From Campylorhamphus procurvoides (lineage: Eukaryota > Chordata > Aves > Passeriformes > Dendrocolaptidae), in NCBI GenBank assembly GCA_013396655.1, contig WBMV01004259.1, positions 682,001-746,000 of the forward strand: a stretch of 64,000 nucleotides of DNA. The letters are read 5' to 3'. The position numbers and the translations under genes are program-made. Below, in pieces: positions 38,889 to 51,999 of the stretch. Within the stretch, counting starts at the first letter, position 1. Each line of letters opens with the position of its first letter. Under the pieces are notes generated by a model, which worked only from the letters and a program-made list of their open reading frames with translations, did no database searches and was not told where the DNA came from.

Positions 38889-39002
38889 GTACAACTTGTG
38901 AAGCAAATATAAATGAATGTCACTCTTCTCCATGTCTTCATAATTCATCATGTGCAGACCTCATTGGAGGCTATAGATGCATCTGTCTGCCTGGTTTTAC
39001 TG
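38889..39002 (+). CDS. EYS: EYS coding exon E (calcium-binding EGF repeat)
   Basis: A 114-nt phase 1-1 exon: acceptor ATTGTACATTTACAG, donor ACTG|GTGAGT, a near-consensus site. TTC closes the exon D repeat. The new EGF reads EANINEC, HSSPC, CLHNSSC, CADLIGGYRCIC, LPGFT. NINEC is a calcium-binding start, C-H-S-S-P-C fits the O-glucose consensus, C-LHNS-S-C fits O-fucose, and NSS is an N-glycosylation sequon inside the same loop. Position in the chain suggests it corresponds to the irregular human repeat (EDCKSASCKNG...) just before the CASHPCKNGATC repeat. That alignment is from memory and needs checking; here the repeat is regular. Confidence 0.93.
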
Positions 39003-39450
39003 GTGAGTTGTTTTCACAGTAAACTTTGTTTTCCGCAGTGAAGTAGTCTACAGAGAATCCATTAAGACATTGTTGAATAATTTGCTTGTGTTTTATTCTC
39101 ATTTCTCTTTATCTGCTCTGGTCTAATGTTCCATTGGCATTGCAACAAACTGGAACACTGACTGGATCTGTAAACTACATAGCATAGGATAAATTAGTCC
39201 ACATTTAAAAAGGCCTTCAAAGCTTACACACACATGCAGAAGATTAGTAACCATTTAGCAACTCAGCAACACGTTGTTATGAATTTGTGGTGATAAGAGC
39301 TAAATGGATGCTGATACCAGTAGTGTGGCTCTTTATGTGGCTGATGTATGTTAACTTCACCAGTTGCTTGAGATTTTTATGGTGCAAATGAATTAGAAAA
39401 CTGGCACCTGATTGTATTAGTAAGTGTTCAAATCTTTCATCTTTTCAAAG
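39003..39450 (+). other. EYS intron E-F
   Basis: A 448-bp intron, the shortest in the window. It holds nothing recognisable besides the splice signals. Confidence 0.8.
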
Positions 39451-39564
39451 GTGCAAGATGTGAAACAGATATAGATGAGTGTGCTTCATTTCCCTGCAAG
39501 AATGGAGCCACCTGCATTGACCAACCTGGTAATTATTTCTGCCAATGTGTGGCTCCGTTTAAAG
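39451..39564 (+). CDS. EYS: EYS coding exon F (calcium-binding EGF repeat, ATCIDQPGNYFCQC)
   Basis: A 114-nt phase 1-1 exon: acceptor CATCTTTTCAAAG, donor AAAG|GTAATG. ARC closes the exon E repeat. The new EGF reads ETDIDEC, ASFPC, CKNGATC, CIDQPGNYFCQC, VAPFK. This is one of the two segments that identify the gene: human EYS, as I recall it, has IDIDECASHPCKNGATC, then IDQPGNYFCQCVPPFK. Calcium, O-glucose (C-A-S-F-P-C), O-fucose and hydroxylation motifs are all present. The last G plus GT of the next exon makes Gly, continuing into GLNC of exon G. The next exon lies 16 kb downstream. Confidence 0.95.
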
Positions 39565-40742
39565 GTAATGAACACCAAGGGAGAGGGGAAAGCAAACATA
39601 ATTAACTTTAGAAAGCAATTCTGTCGATTGTCTGATCTTGTTTCACTCTTCCTACAGCATTATTAGTCCTTCATTTTCTCAAGCAAAGCTTTTAAATTGA
39701 CCAGCCAAATATGCCTTAGGCTGCAACTAAGGTGAAGAAACATTGTTTACACATCTGCTAGGTGTTTGTTTATTTATTAATCAAAATTGATAATTTAAAA
39801 TATGTTTATTAACAAAATAAGATTGCTTACGAAATGATAGCTACATGTTCATTAAGCTGCTGTCACAAAGATTGGTTTCTTTTCTGCAGTTTTTTCTCTA
39901 ATTTTATTGACATTCTCTAAATCATTTTTTTCATTATTAGAAAACAATTTATAGCTCTTTTGGAATCCAGAAATTGTTTGTGGTTATTTCTCTTGATGCT
40001 CTTAAAGGAAATACATTGATGTTGTAAAGTTTATTGTGACCTTTTTCATAAAAATTTTGGGTTTAAATTTTAAACACTCACTGCTAAAATAATTTAAAAT
40101 AACAAAGTTTGTGGTGCTCTTGAACAAATCTAGTTCCAGTGATAATCTCAGCTAAAAACACCTACTGCTTTAAAAATTAAATATAAACACATTTTTCTTC
40201 CAAAGGTTCAATATAATGACACATACTTAGGATTCCAGAAGAATTATTAGAAGACAATTTTCTTGGTATGTTGAGACAGCAGGACTTTTCCCTTTTAGGG
40301 AAGATGCTTGAATAAAATTATCTATTTTTGAGCTCATGAACAAACGCTCATATTTGTTCTTATTATTTTAATTTATGGTCAAAATTTAGTTAGTTTAATT
40401 TTATTAGTTTAATTTATATTCTACTGAATAAAATCTAGTACAATAACAAGAAAATGACCGCTGCAGGATCAGAGTTGCCTCTGCACAGGAAGATATGAAA
40501 AAATAATTTTCAGTACATGGTTAGAAATATTGGTCTCTCAAGTACTTGTCGCAAAAGGAGCCAGATTTCCAGAAGAATTTGGTATTCATTTAGATATTCA
40601 AGGAAGTAATTAAAAATTCAGAAACCCAGCATTTCTGTAGTCATCCTTTAAGAAGCTAGTAGTGTCTCATACTCTCAATGGAAAAGTTAAGCCCTGCTGG
40701 CAAGATTCATAAAATGTAACTGAGATCTTCTGACTACATAAT

Positions 40743-42275
40743 AGGAAGAAGCTGTTAATAACGTGCTGTGCCTCTTAGACGCTCACAAGTCTGTGGTGCC
40801 TGATGGGATTCACTCAAGGGTGCTGAGAAGCTGGTGGAAGAGCTCAGCAAGCCACTTGCCTTATCATCAGTTCTGGCTAAATGGGAACGTCCCAGATGAC
40901 TGGAGGTTTGCCAGTGTGATGACCAAGAGTCAGGAGGAGGATTCAGGGAACTATAAACCTGTCAGTCTAACCTCAGTACCTAGCAAGGTCATGGAACAGA
41001 TCATCATGAGTGCCATCATGCGGCACATACAGAGCAACCAAGAGATCAGGCCCAGTCAGCATTGTTTAGGAAAACAAATCCTTTTTGACCAACCTAATCT
41101 GCTTTTATGACTGGGTGACCCACCTAGTGGATGAGGGAAAGGCTGTGGATGTGTCTACCTTGACTTAAGTAAAGCCTTCGATATTGTCTCCCATGGCATG
41201 CTCCTGAAGAAGCTGGCAGCCCATGGCTTAGGCCAGGTGCATTCTTCGCTGGATAAAAAATCAGCTGGATGGGTGGGCCCAGAGAGTAGTGGTGAGTGGT
41301 GCTGCATCCACTTGGTGGCTGGTCACTAGTGCGGTTCCCCAGGGCTCAGGGTTGGGGTCAGTCATCTTTTTAATGATTTGAATGAGGGGATCAAGTGCAC
41401 CCTCAGTCAGTTTGCAGATAACATCAGGTTGGGTGCGAGTGTTGTTCTGCTGGAGGGTAGGAAGGCTCTGCAGAAGGATCTGGACAGACTGGGTTGATGG
41501 GCTGAGGTCAGTGGTATGAGGTTCAATAAGGCCAAGTGCCAGGTCCTGCACTTTGGTCACACCAATCCAAGGCAGTGCTATAGGCTGGGGGAAGAGTGGC
41601 TGGAAAGCTGCCTGACAGAAACAGACCTGGGGATGGTGGTCAACAGCAGCTGAACATGAGCCAGCAGCATTCTCAGTTGTCTGAGAAGGCCAATGGCAGC
41701 CTGACTTGTAGGAAATAGTGTAATCAGTAGGACCAGGGAAGTGATTGTTCCCTTATACTTGGCACTGGTGAAGTACCAGCACTAGTCCTGTGTCCAGTTC
41801 TGGGCCCCATAGTTCAAGAAAGATTTTTTAGTGCTGGACCATTCCCAGAGAAGGGCAATAGAGCTGGTGAAGTGTCCAGAGAGTAAGTCGTATGAGGAGT
41901 AGCTGAGGGAGCTGGGATTGTTTAGCCTGGAAAGAAGGAGGTTCAAGGGTAACCTTATTGCTCTCTAACAACTACCTGAAAGGCAATTGTAGCAAGGTGG
42001 AGTTAGCCTCTTCTCCCAGGCAAATAGTGACAGGACAAGAAGAAATGGCCTCAAGCTGGTCCAGGGGAGGTTCAGGTTGGGCATCATGAAGAATTTCTTC
42101 ACTGAAAGAAATGGGCTGTCCAGGGAAGTAGTGGAGTTACCATCTCTGGAGGTGTTCAAGAAATGGCTGGACTTGGCTCTTAGTGCTCTGGTTTACTTGT
42201 CAAGGTGGTGATTGTTCAGAGGTTGTACTCGATGATCTTGAAGTCTTTTCCAATCTGAATGATTCTGTGATTATA
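40743..42275 (+). mobile_element. CR1 LINE, 5'-truncated, with reverse transcriptase remnant
   Basis: About 1.5 kb of CR1 from the reverse transcriptase to the 3' end. The frame 40763-41110 gives AHKSVVPDGIHSRVLR, GNVPDDWRFASVM, SGNYKPVSLTSVPSKVMEQI. Later pieces include GACTTAAGTAAAGCCTTCGA (DLSKAFD), AGTTTGCAGATAACATCAGG (the block around the catalytic ADD/ADN, here ADN) and AGCTGGGATTGTTTAGCCTG. It ends in CAATCTGAATGATTCTGTGA. Frameshifts and stops break it, so it is inactive. Confidence 0.9.
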
Positions 42276-45200
42276 TTGTATTCTGTAATGATATTCTTGG
42301 TGCAGGATGTCTAAGGGTTTTTACTTCTTTATAGCTCTACTCAACACCTTCCAAGATCAAATTCTTATATTGATGTTACCTAGATTTATGTTGGTATAAA
42401 TAAAAGCAGATTTAGTGTCATATGAAAACTCAGCCTCAGTCTAACACCATCTGTTTATTTAGTATTGAACTACTGCAAATGTAGTCTTTAACAGATTCAC
42501 AGTAAGTAAACATAATGGTTAGGCAAATTATGTTTTCTAATTGTGAGGATATATTCAGGTTGCTGTAATAAATGGCTTTGTGTGCACTAATTACAGATTA
42601 CAGAATTACTTTGTTAAGAAAGTACATACATGATGTTAATGGTAGAAGTTATGTAGGAACACCTGTTTTATTTTTGAGTATTTTCACAGATTTTCTTGCT
42701 TGTGATATTCTTAGTGGAAAACCATAAATACTACATTATGAATGCTGTAATTTACTTAGAAAGCCATTGGAAGTTGTATTTCCATAATATATTGCAATGA
42801 TTTGATTCTCCCATCACAAAATGTGATTTGAGGGACATGCTTTACTACTGGGAACATATATTGATAAGGAAGTGTAGAGCAGGCCTCTATTATATAGAAT
42901 GTAAAAATAAGGAATTCAGAGCGTGATTTGGACATTCAGTGTGTTCAAAAGACAGGCTGTTAGATTACGCTAGAAATTGATTCTACATATAGAAACTGGT
43001 TTCCATACATTTCTCTTGCTTTCATCTTTATTTTCTTTATTATTCTCATTTGGTTATTTTGACAAGGAGACTATGAATAATTATGACCAGAAAGTTTTGA
43101 TTTTTCCATTTTCCTTTTTCTTCCTCTTGACTTACTCTTGTTTTTAAAAAGACAAGAGAAAATGTTTGTTTTCTTTAAATTTCAAGTCTATTGAGAACAA
43201 ATATAGTTCCTACACATTTTTATGTGCTGCAAATTTTTTGGTATCCTGAATGTGTACTTTTGTATTTTAACAAACTTCAATGTTAATCCTATATAAATCT
43301 GAAAAGTCACTAAAAATTTAACTAAAATATTACTGTGAATTCATAGTTTCTTTTATTTTTCTAGGGAAGTATGCTGGGTTTGTTTTGTTGGTTTTTTTAA
43401 AGCATGGATTTATCTACTTTGACGAAATGTTTTAACTAATTCCATTGGCTTTCATAGAATACTGGAAGACATCCAAGGTTTTTAAGAAAAATTATGTGTG
43501 GTATATTTTTCTTCAAATGTCCACAGTCCAGGCAAATTAACTTTACAAGCCTGATATGTGAATGAGGATTTACTTGTCTTGTGGGCACAAAACGTTTCTA
43601 GAAAACTCAATTTCCATGGAGAGCTCTGGAGCACTGGTATAATTCTAACAGTGAAAAAATTACTGCATTCCTCTCCATCAGTGTTCCCCTGAGAGAAGAT
43701 TTCCTCACAGCTAAAGATCACTGATCTTTCTATATATTCTAGTATTTCGTTGGAATTTTTGCCACTGAAATTGCTACCTTTAACTTTTCCCAAATGTTCA
43801 AAGGAACAGCTTGATTACTAGCGGTCCATCTATGCATAATTCAGACATGAAATAACATCTCTGTCAACTTAATAATGTTCTAATTACTAAATATGATAAC
43901 TGAAGTATTTTCATCCTATTTCTGTCAAGGTCCTGTGGAAGAGAAAATTGATTTTCTGTTTTCCAAAGTCATTGAGTTTTACCTGTAGTCCCAGTAAGAT
44001 ATTAAAAATGAATTTCAAAGTTCACATACTTTTACATCATAACTCTTTTTACCTTGTTTTGGAGAAGCTCAAGATTTGATTAATGAAAGAAAGTCTATAC
44101 CTGATTATGTTCATCATCTGGTTAAAGGATGAGATTCATGTGTAAACCCACAGAGAAATCTTTAAAGTTAGTGAACCTCACTGAACCTCTGCTGTGACTA
44201 AGGTTAAATGGAAAAAAAGAATAGCATCCAGATTTGTATAATATGCCATTGCCATTTATGATATTTATCTATGCTGTGAGTACTATATGTGTTTGTGAAC
44301 ATATTCTAATTAATCAAACATGACAGTCCACTTATAAAATCCAGTTCTGTTTCTGTCTGCTTTCTGGTGTTCTGCCAGTAACTTATATTGTACAAGTCAT
44401 TATTACACCTCAGACTTAAAAGTTGAAATGCTATTTGCCATGCTGCCACTTACATATACTGCAGTGTGTTGTTCTTTACATACAGGATTTAACCACGGTA
44501 CATTTTTGGTATAGTTGTTTCTTCTTGTTAGTAATATAGTAGGACCTGCAAATATGTTATTCTTTTTATAAATCACTCCCTCTGCTGCCTTTTTTTTGTC
44601 ATAACTGAGGTACAGTACTGATAGTCATACATACCAGACATTTTTTAGCAATGGGCATTCTGAAGTCAAGTTGTTCAGAAACAGAGAAGGAATCAGCTGT
44701 TGCATTGCCTACTGACAAAGTAACTACTGGAACTGGGAGAAGGAAGGAAGATAAACTTGATTTGGGTGCAGGACAAATCAAGTTTTTATATTATTATGAG
44801 TTTGATTCCATTACGTTATCTTAGCTGGGGAGTTATTATAATAACTTTTCTAGTGTGATATCGATTATACAATTGTAGCCTTTCTGTAATGGAATCACAG
44901 TTATTAAGAATTGATATTAAGTACTTCAATGGAGACCAGAATGTGTGAGAAACATATGGTGAGGCTGTATCTCATTCAGAGGTCCTAACAGTTTTGTGGA
45001 AGGTAGAATTAAAGCACCCATGGCTCTATCAGGAAATACTCTCTTATTCCACTTAAAATTATTAAAAATATTCAAGACCACTGCAATTAGTAAATGTTAT
45101 AGTTCTATCTATATTTATATCCATGCTGTTTCCATTGGTGGTTTTGTTGTTTTGTAAAAATGAGGCATATTCAAATATTCTTCTAACAGTTTCATAGTAA

Positions 45201-48200
45201 TAAATGCAACCTTACTGTTCACAGCTTCGAAGTGCCAATATTTTTATGTATCACACAGCTACATCAATGAAGTTAGTCACAGCTTTTAGACATCAGTCCT
45301 TGCTGAGAGTGTAGTTTGTCCCTGTGTCATGCTCATTGCTTTTCAGCATTCTTAGCATGCAAAAGGTGAATAATCCCACTACAATTCCTAGACTAGCTCA
45401 TTTCTACAGAAGACAAAGTAGGACATATAAGGCTGCTTTATTCTTCTTTGTTATTATTGATAGCTAAGAACAGATTGTGAACTCTCACATCAGAACTGTA
45501 CATTTTTCCCATTTTCTAAATTGGTATTTAAGACAAAGATGAAACTAACAACGTTTCTGTGACTCATGGACTGAACCACTGTTCTGCTGCTCCCAAAGAA
45601 ACCTGAGGAAGGAAGAAAGCATTAAAATGCCCATTTCAATAAATGGAGCAAATACTTTTATCCTTTGATCCAAATTATTACATGACTTGTTTAAAGAAAT
45701 CCACTCTATGTATTTGGACTAGATGTTGCTAATAAGTATGACCTTTTTAATCAAATATATGCAATTGCAGAGTAAAATTGAAATTCAGTTCTGAAGAAAT
45801 GTCTACTTATTTGTGTCAGCCTTAATGACACATGTCTCCAAATGTGTTCCAATTAAGATTAAAGCAAAAATGGTAATTGACCATTAAACATGTTGCAAAA
45901 GAAAGTAAACTAGTAAGAAAGGCAACTCAGCAGAAAAAAAAAATTGCTTAACTCTGTTGAAAAACAAGAGTGATAATGGAGTTTTCAGTACAGGACACTC
46001 TATTATGGGAACAGCTAATTACAAAACAGATAATAAGTAAGAAATGTAAGTGCTCATGAAGGCAAAAAACTAGAGATAATAGAGCAATTACTTTTCCAGT
46101 GCTTCATAGTCCAAACCTCAGTCTTTCCTGTGCCAAAGCTCATGGAAAAAGGCAGGTTTGCAAGACCTGTGGCTCTTTCTAGCATAGCTCTGTGACAGAC
46201 CATGAAACACTGTATCTTGTTCAACATCAGGTTTTATCTGGTTTTTCTATCCTCTTGACAATGAACAGCCAAATAAAATTTTATTTAGGGGAAAAATGAA
46301 ACCAGTGCATTGATATATGAAGGGTGCTCTGTATCACAGAGGAGCTTTTGGAGGGAAGAGAAGTAGAAGGGCCACCTTTGTGGTATATTAACTAGAAAAC
46401 ATGCTTTTCCTTGGAGCAATAAAGAAGGATATGCAATGCCTAAATGGGAAACAGTATGAGATGGGACTTGCTGTTGGCTCATATAAAAAGTCACTGCAGG
46501 ACTGGAAATTTTCTCTGATATTTCTGTTGGGTTTTGTATCACTTCTAAAAACTGCCATCTAGTTGCATACACTCAGCTGTTTCTGTCTCTAAAATGAAAC
46601 AATTCAGAGACCAAGCCTTTTTCCTAGCCGTTTCAAGCGTCAATTTAGATGCTCTAGGGTATGTTAGATATTCACAAGGGTCTGGCAGATGTGAAAAGAT
46701 CTGTAGGAGACCCATGGCCTTCCAGAACAGCACTGAGAACACAAAGGCATCTCTAAAAGCCCTGTTGGTGTAACTCTGTCCACACAAATTCAGTGAGGTA
46801 TGTGCTGCAATTTCAACTCTGCTTTCAGTTTTCACCTTGGGACACATCTTGATCCTAGAAAAAATTACTAAGCCTATACAGGCATGATTACTCTGGGAAT
46901 ACTGCACATGTAAAGCCAGTCATCTACAGTTGATAAGGGGTTTGAATTTCATCTGTCATTCTGTGAGGATGGTGTACAAGATCCTCTGTTGCAGAGAGCA
47001 GTTTTAAGTTATGTATATGATAGAGGTTATGTTCATTGAAAATGAAAAAACAACCCTTAGCTTTCCAGAAAGTATGTGCAAACCACAACTTTCAAAGACT
47101 TAAAACATGGTTACCTTTTCCAGGCTGCTTTACATATTATGAGGGCACAGTCGTTGCTCAAAGAAAAGTTTTGCAAATGTTAGAGATGTTTGTTTGGCTA
47201 CTGAAGCAAATGTTTGTAGCTTTATTTTTCTACAGGGTTGGTCTATGTATGGTGTAGCATCATCTGCTAATATAAAAATAAACTTAATTGATTATAACCT
47301 TGGTATCAGCTCCAATAAATAATATCTGTCCAATCACTCCGACTTTAACAAAATGAAAATGGGATCTCAAAACACGGAAAGTTTGGCCACCTGAACTAAA
47401 GGCAGCCATTACTGCAATATAAGATGACACAAACAGGTCTTAGGCCATAAGGAAACCCTGAGTTCAATAGACATTTTCTGTAAATTTTCCACACATACTA
47501 TTCATTTCAGTTGAATGCTGATGTAGATAAGATAAAGAATGAAAAGAAAAACATTCCCATATATTTCAGTAGGAATAAATTTGCATTGATTTTTTTTTCC
47601 TTAGTAGAATTCTTTTGTTTTCTGAGGAAGAATGAAGCACGTTTTTATGCTGAAATGTGAAATTCACATATGTGGATAAGACAGACCTTCATTGTTTAGT
47701 CATTATAAACTTGAATAACTTGAGGAAAAAATATACTTAATATATTCATCCTCTGCTTTTCTCTATTTTTACAGAAATTTTTACAGGTATGGAGCACTTA
47801 TATATGCATCTCTGTGTGATTTTGATTTTAAAGTTTGTGATGTGGGTCTTTCTCATTCTCTGGTTCACCACTGTTGCATGCTCTGTATTACCATATACAA
47901 TTAACAAAATGTTTTTACTTGAAAAGTGCTAAGTATTGCTTTTAAAACACCCTTCCTTTAAAAAAACAAACCAAACATGGTTTTCAAATAGTATGGATTT
48001 CACAGAAAAGTGTCTTTTCACTGATTATATGCAGAATCACAAAGCAATTTGCTTCATGGAAAGTAGAATTTGCATTTCAAGGAAAAGAATGGATTTTCTA
48101 TAAATTGGAAGTATAAGAAAACACTTGCTATGTTTTTAAATTGTTCAGATAATACTCAGCTTAATTTCAAGTAATATCAATAAATGCATGCTTCAGTTAT

Positions 48201-48936
48201 TTTCTTTCCCTTCCTATCAACTTTCAGGGTACTTCTGTTTTTTTATTTACATTTACTAACATTTATTCATCTCAGTTGTGGAGGTATTATTCCACAAAGC
48301 AGATCAAATAAGCAGCTAGTTTATAAAATAATGACAAGCTTAGAGGTACATCTAAACTTTTCAAAGTTCTGAACTCTTAATTGAGATAATTTATATTTAG
48401 CATTAACACTTCTAATATTTAGAGTTGCAGTGCACTCAAATTTTAGGTATCTCACTTCTTGCTCATTAGTGTCCCTGGGATTTTATGGTAAGCCTGTGAA
48501 AGTTTTTTCTTCATGAAAAGGAGGGAGAGCTACTGAGCTGTATAAAGTTGATGATAATAAAAACTTATTTATCTGAAGTGATCAAATAATTTTTTTTAAT
48601 TTAAATTGTTTTATTCACTATTATTTATTATTTATTCACTATTTATTCTACAAAAGAAGAATATTGGGAAAAACATTAAGTTGCCTATAGATTGGGGCAA
48701 GGATTTTTTGGGGGGAGGGCAGTGGAGGAGTATCATTATGTAGCCTTATAGTGCCTTCATACACTGGATTATCTCCAATAACTAAACACATTTTTAGTTT
48801 TATTGTATGGAATTTAGTTTATGAATTCGTCTTGGAAAACAGTGGTGATTCATTTTAATGTTATAAATGCCTTTTAGTTCTGTTGTTAAAAAGTAAGTTA
48901 AAAAAAGACTAAAACAATGCTGTTGCATTGATATTA

Positions 48937-49072
48937 TGATCACAGAATATTCTGATTTGGAAGGGATCCACAAGGATCATTGTGTCCAACTCTGAAGTGA
49001 ATGGCTCCTTCAGGGATCAGACATACATCACTGGCATTATTAGCATCCTTCTCTAACCAACTGAGCTAATTC
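48937..49072 (-). mobile_element. tRNA-Ile-derived SINE (TguSINE1-like)
   Basis: On the minus strand the head reads TTAGCTCAGTTGGTTAGAG, then GATGCTAATAATGCCA (AAT anticodon loop of tRNA-Ile) and CTGATCCCTGAAGGAGCCA in place of the T arm, followed by a CR1-like tail (GTTGGACACAATGATCCTTG, CCTTCCAAATCAGAATATTC, TGTGATC). Head-tail structure and length (about 136 bp) match TguSINE1, a SINE that I know from passerine birds. The B box is mutated, so this copy is unlikely to be transcribed. Confidence 0.85.
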
Positions 49073-50420
49073 TAGGCATTGATTATGGAAAGAAATAAAA
49101 TATAGAAAACAACTAAACAAATATACTTACTGTAAAAGATTCACTTCGGTCATTGGCTTTTAATTCATATATGGAATTATTTTTGTGTAATTCTGAAAAA
49201 AAAAGTTCTCTGTATTCTGAACCTGAATAAATAAACTAAACAAAGAAAGTTTAAATAAACACCAAATCTGAGTAAACATGAACTTTTGAAAATTTTTGTG
49301 TATTCATGCAGGCCATGTAAAATGAGTCTGTTGTGGATTTTCTCTCTATTCTTTCCTTTTGACATGCTTGAAGGTGTTGCAACTTTCTCATTTCGTTGAA
49401 AAAAATGTTATTAGCTCATTCATATAATATACATTGTTTCATAACATGGTAAATAGACTAGCAAGGCTACTGAAATTCAATGTCACCAGTGTCATAAAGT
49501 TACTGGAGCTGTATCCCAGTAATATAAAGCAGAATAAATAAATAAAGCTATTAGATAATATCTAAAGTTCAGATATGAAGATCAGATGAGTCACAGTTTC
49601 CGTCAGAGCAGACACTCTATAACATCACTTGTTTGGCCCCAGTCTGGGGCAGAAGTGTTGGTGCTCTTACCTGCTTGGTTCTTCCTCTCTTGTCCAAGCA
49701 TCTCACATGAATCATTTAACAATGACAACACTTGTTCTGTTGTGAGAGTTTTTTGTCCTCATGAATGCATATTTAACACCATTAACAGCCTACTGATTGT
49801 AATTTAAATTGCCATCCAAGTGACAGACTTGTTCTGATACTAGCCACAGATATTTTATTTTCACTATATTGCCAGCATAGATTGCAAAGAGATATTTTTT
49901 GTCATTGATGCAGTCCATACTTTTACAGAAAAATGCTGAATTTGAAAACTGTTGTCAGAAGTAATTCCTTCAAATCTTAGTAGCAAATGTTTTATTTATT
50001 AGATTATTTTCCTAAAGAATAACAACATTGAAGAGATGCCACTTCTGATTATAGGAGAATTCAGTACTGCACATCAAAATGTTTCATGTACACATTTATG
50101 CTGAGCAAATAAAACACACAAATGGTAATAGTTTCACATGAAGGAATGAAAATTTATCTCAGGCAATTTATTTTCTACATCATTTTTATAAACTAGGCTT
50201 TTGACTTTTAGCCTTAACAGTAGAGACTTTCTCAGCAAAATAAAATCTGGTTTTGGTGTTCATTTATGATATTTAGAGATTCTATTCTAGAAGTATTATA
50301 AGCAAACACAGTAGAAAATAGAACTTGTTAATATCAGCAGAATGTAATTTCTGAATATGTAATATACTTCTCATTCTTAAAAAAAAAAGGATTTTCCAAA
50401 TAAATTATTCATTATTTGAT

Positions 50421-50452
50421 ATATAGTATGCTAATACAGAAGCATACTATAT
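50421..50452. repeat. Perfect inverted repeat (12-bp arms, 8-base loop)
   Basis: ATATAGTATGCT, loop AATACAGA, then AGCATACTATAT. Confidence 0.85.
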
Positions 50453-51999
50453 GCCACGAGTGCATGCTATGAGTATATGCTTATACAGAGAGAAAGAAGT
50501 ATAATACTTAATCTAATATATTGTGCAACTGAAAAGAAAATAGTCCTTCAACTGCTTGTTTAATTTAATCATTTGTTCGTATACTTTTGGGGCTTGTTCA
50601 GGTTTATTCTGATAGAGAGGCCTTTAATTGTCTAATAAAAGCAATCTATTATTGTAATCAATGAAATATAGTCAAGAATTAAACAAGCAAAAATGTTAAA
50701 TCTGTCTAATGGAAATAAGAACAGTAGGAAAGATGTGTTGAACTTATTTATTCATTAATTAATTTCTGCACTTGATTCTTTCACATTTGATCTCTTGGGC
50801 ATGCTTTCTCTTTTTTGTCAGTTAACTATGTTTAGGGAACATTATTTTTTTACTCTGTGATGGGAAATTTAAAAATTCTGATATGTCAGTGAGAGAAGAC
50901 AGTTTATAAACTCTTTTCCTGGCACAATGTTCCTTTCTGGCAAGAGTCACAGACTTATTATTCCAGAAGCTTACCAGATCAAGTGAGAATTTCCCTATGT
51001 TCAATAAAAAACAGATGTATTGAAATCAATCAGCTACAGTAAAACATTTGTACAAAAATATTTGTACAGAAATTCTCTAACACGTATTTAGAAGAGAGAG
51101 AAAATGCCGAAAACATGAAGTTCCTTTTATAAAGAAATTCCAACCTGCAGCCTGTTCATTGCTTGATTTATCCAAATAGCTTTAATCATACATTTACAGC
51201 TTTGTAAAAAAGTGTTGATATGAGAGCAACAGCAGCAAGTGCACTCTTTTTGCTAATGTGTAACCATCACTCCCTGCTACTATCTAACCTTAATCTTTGT
51301 GTGGATGTGATTTTTTCAAAAAAAATTCTACTTTAAATCATCCAATTATCCTTTCTTGTTTTCTTGCTCCTTGTATTGATTTACAATAATAACCAATCAC
51401 TTAATAGTGAATGATTTTCAGAAATGTATTAAAATAATATAACCAGTTGTGGTTTCCTGAGTGAGGGAATGGTCTTTTAAATTATTATTTCTCAACACCA
51501 ACAGTCAAATATTAATTGATTCAGGGAAAGGGACTGAGTGGGATGGAGAAAGTCTTGTTATTTTATTATCTTTTGTATTACCAACCTTCTAATTAGGATA
51601 AGATAGAAATCTTTGCCATTTCTGCCAGTAGCAGAAAAATGATTTTTCATGCAATGATATGCATGAAAGCTGGGTGGGAAGAAAAATGCATTGAATATCT
51701 AATTAAATAGTGGTAAATACTACTTTGAAAGAAGGCACTGAAAAAAAAAGTGCAGTATATTATTAGCAATTAGCATTATACCACGTTTTATTCTCATTTG
51801 GTAAACAATTGTTGACCCAGGTCATTGACTTTATGGCCACATTTTAGTCTACCATTCTTTATAAATGTTAGGGTAATGTAAATTTTGGGAGTTACAAACA
51901 TTACTGTAATTCGTACTCTTCTGTGGAGCTGTCTTAAGAAGGAATCATATTCTTGCTCAGAGAACAGAATGGAAGGAATGTGTGATCTCCTTGCCAGTC

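Noticed and set aside
46545..46907. 120-residue minus-strand open frame with a second overlapping one at 46285-46572
   Set aside because: No domain or homolog recognised; the two overlap in different frames and the surrounding sequence has no gene signals.
48990..49072. Possible tRNA-Ile gene on the minus strand
   Set aside because: D-arm and anticodon region are recognisable but the T arm is mutated and a CR1-like tail follows; it is a SINE head.
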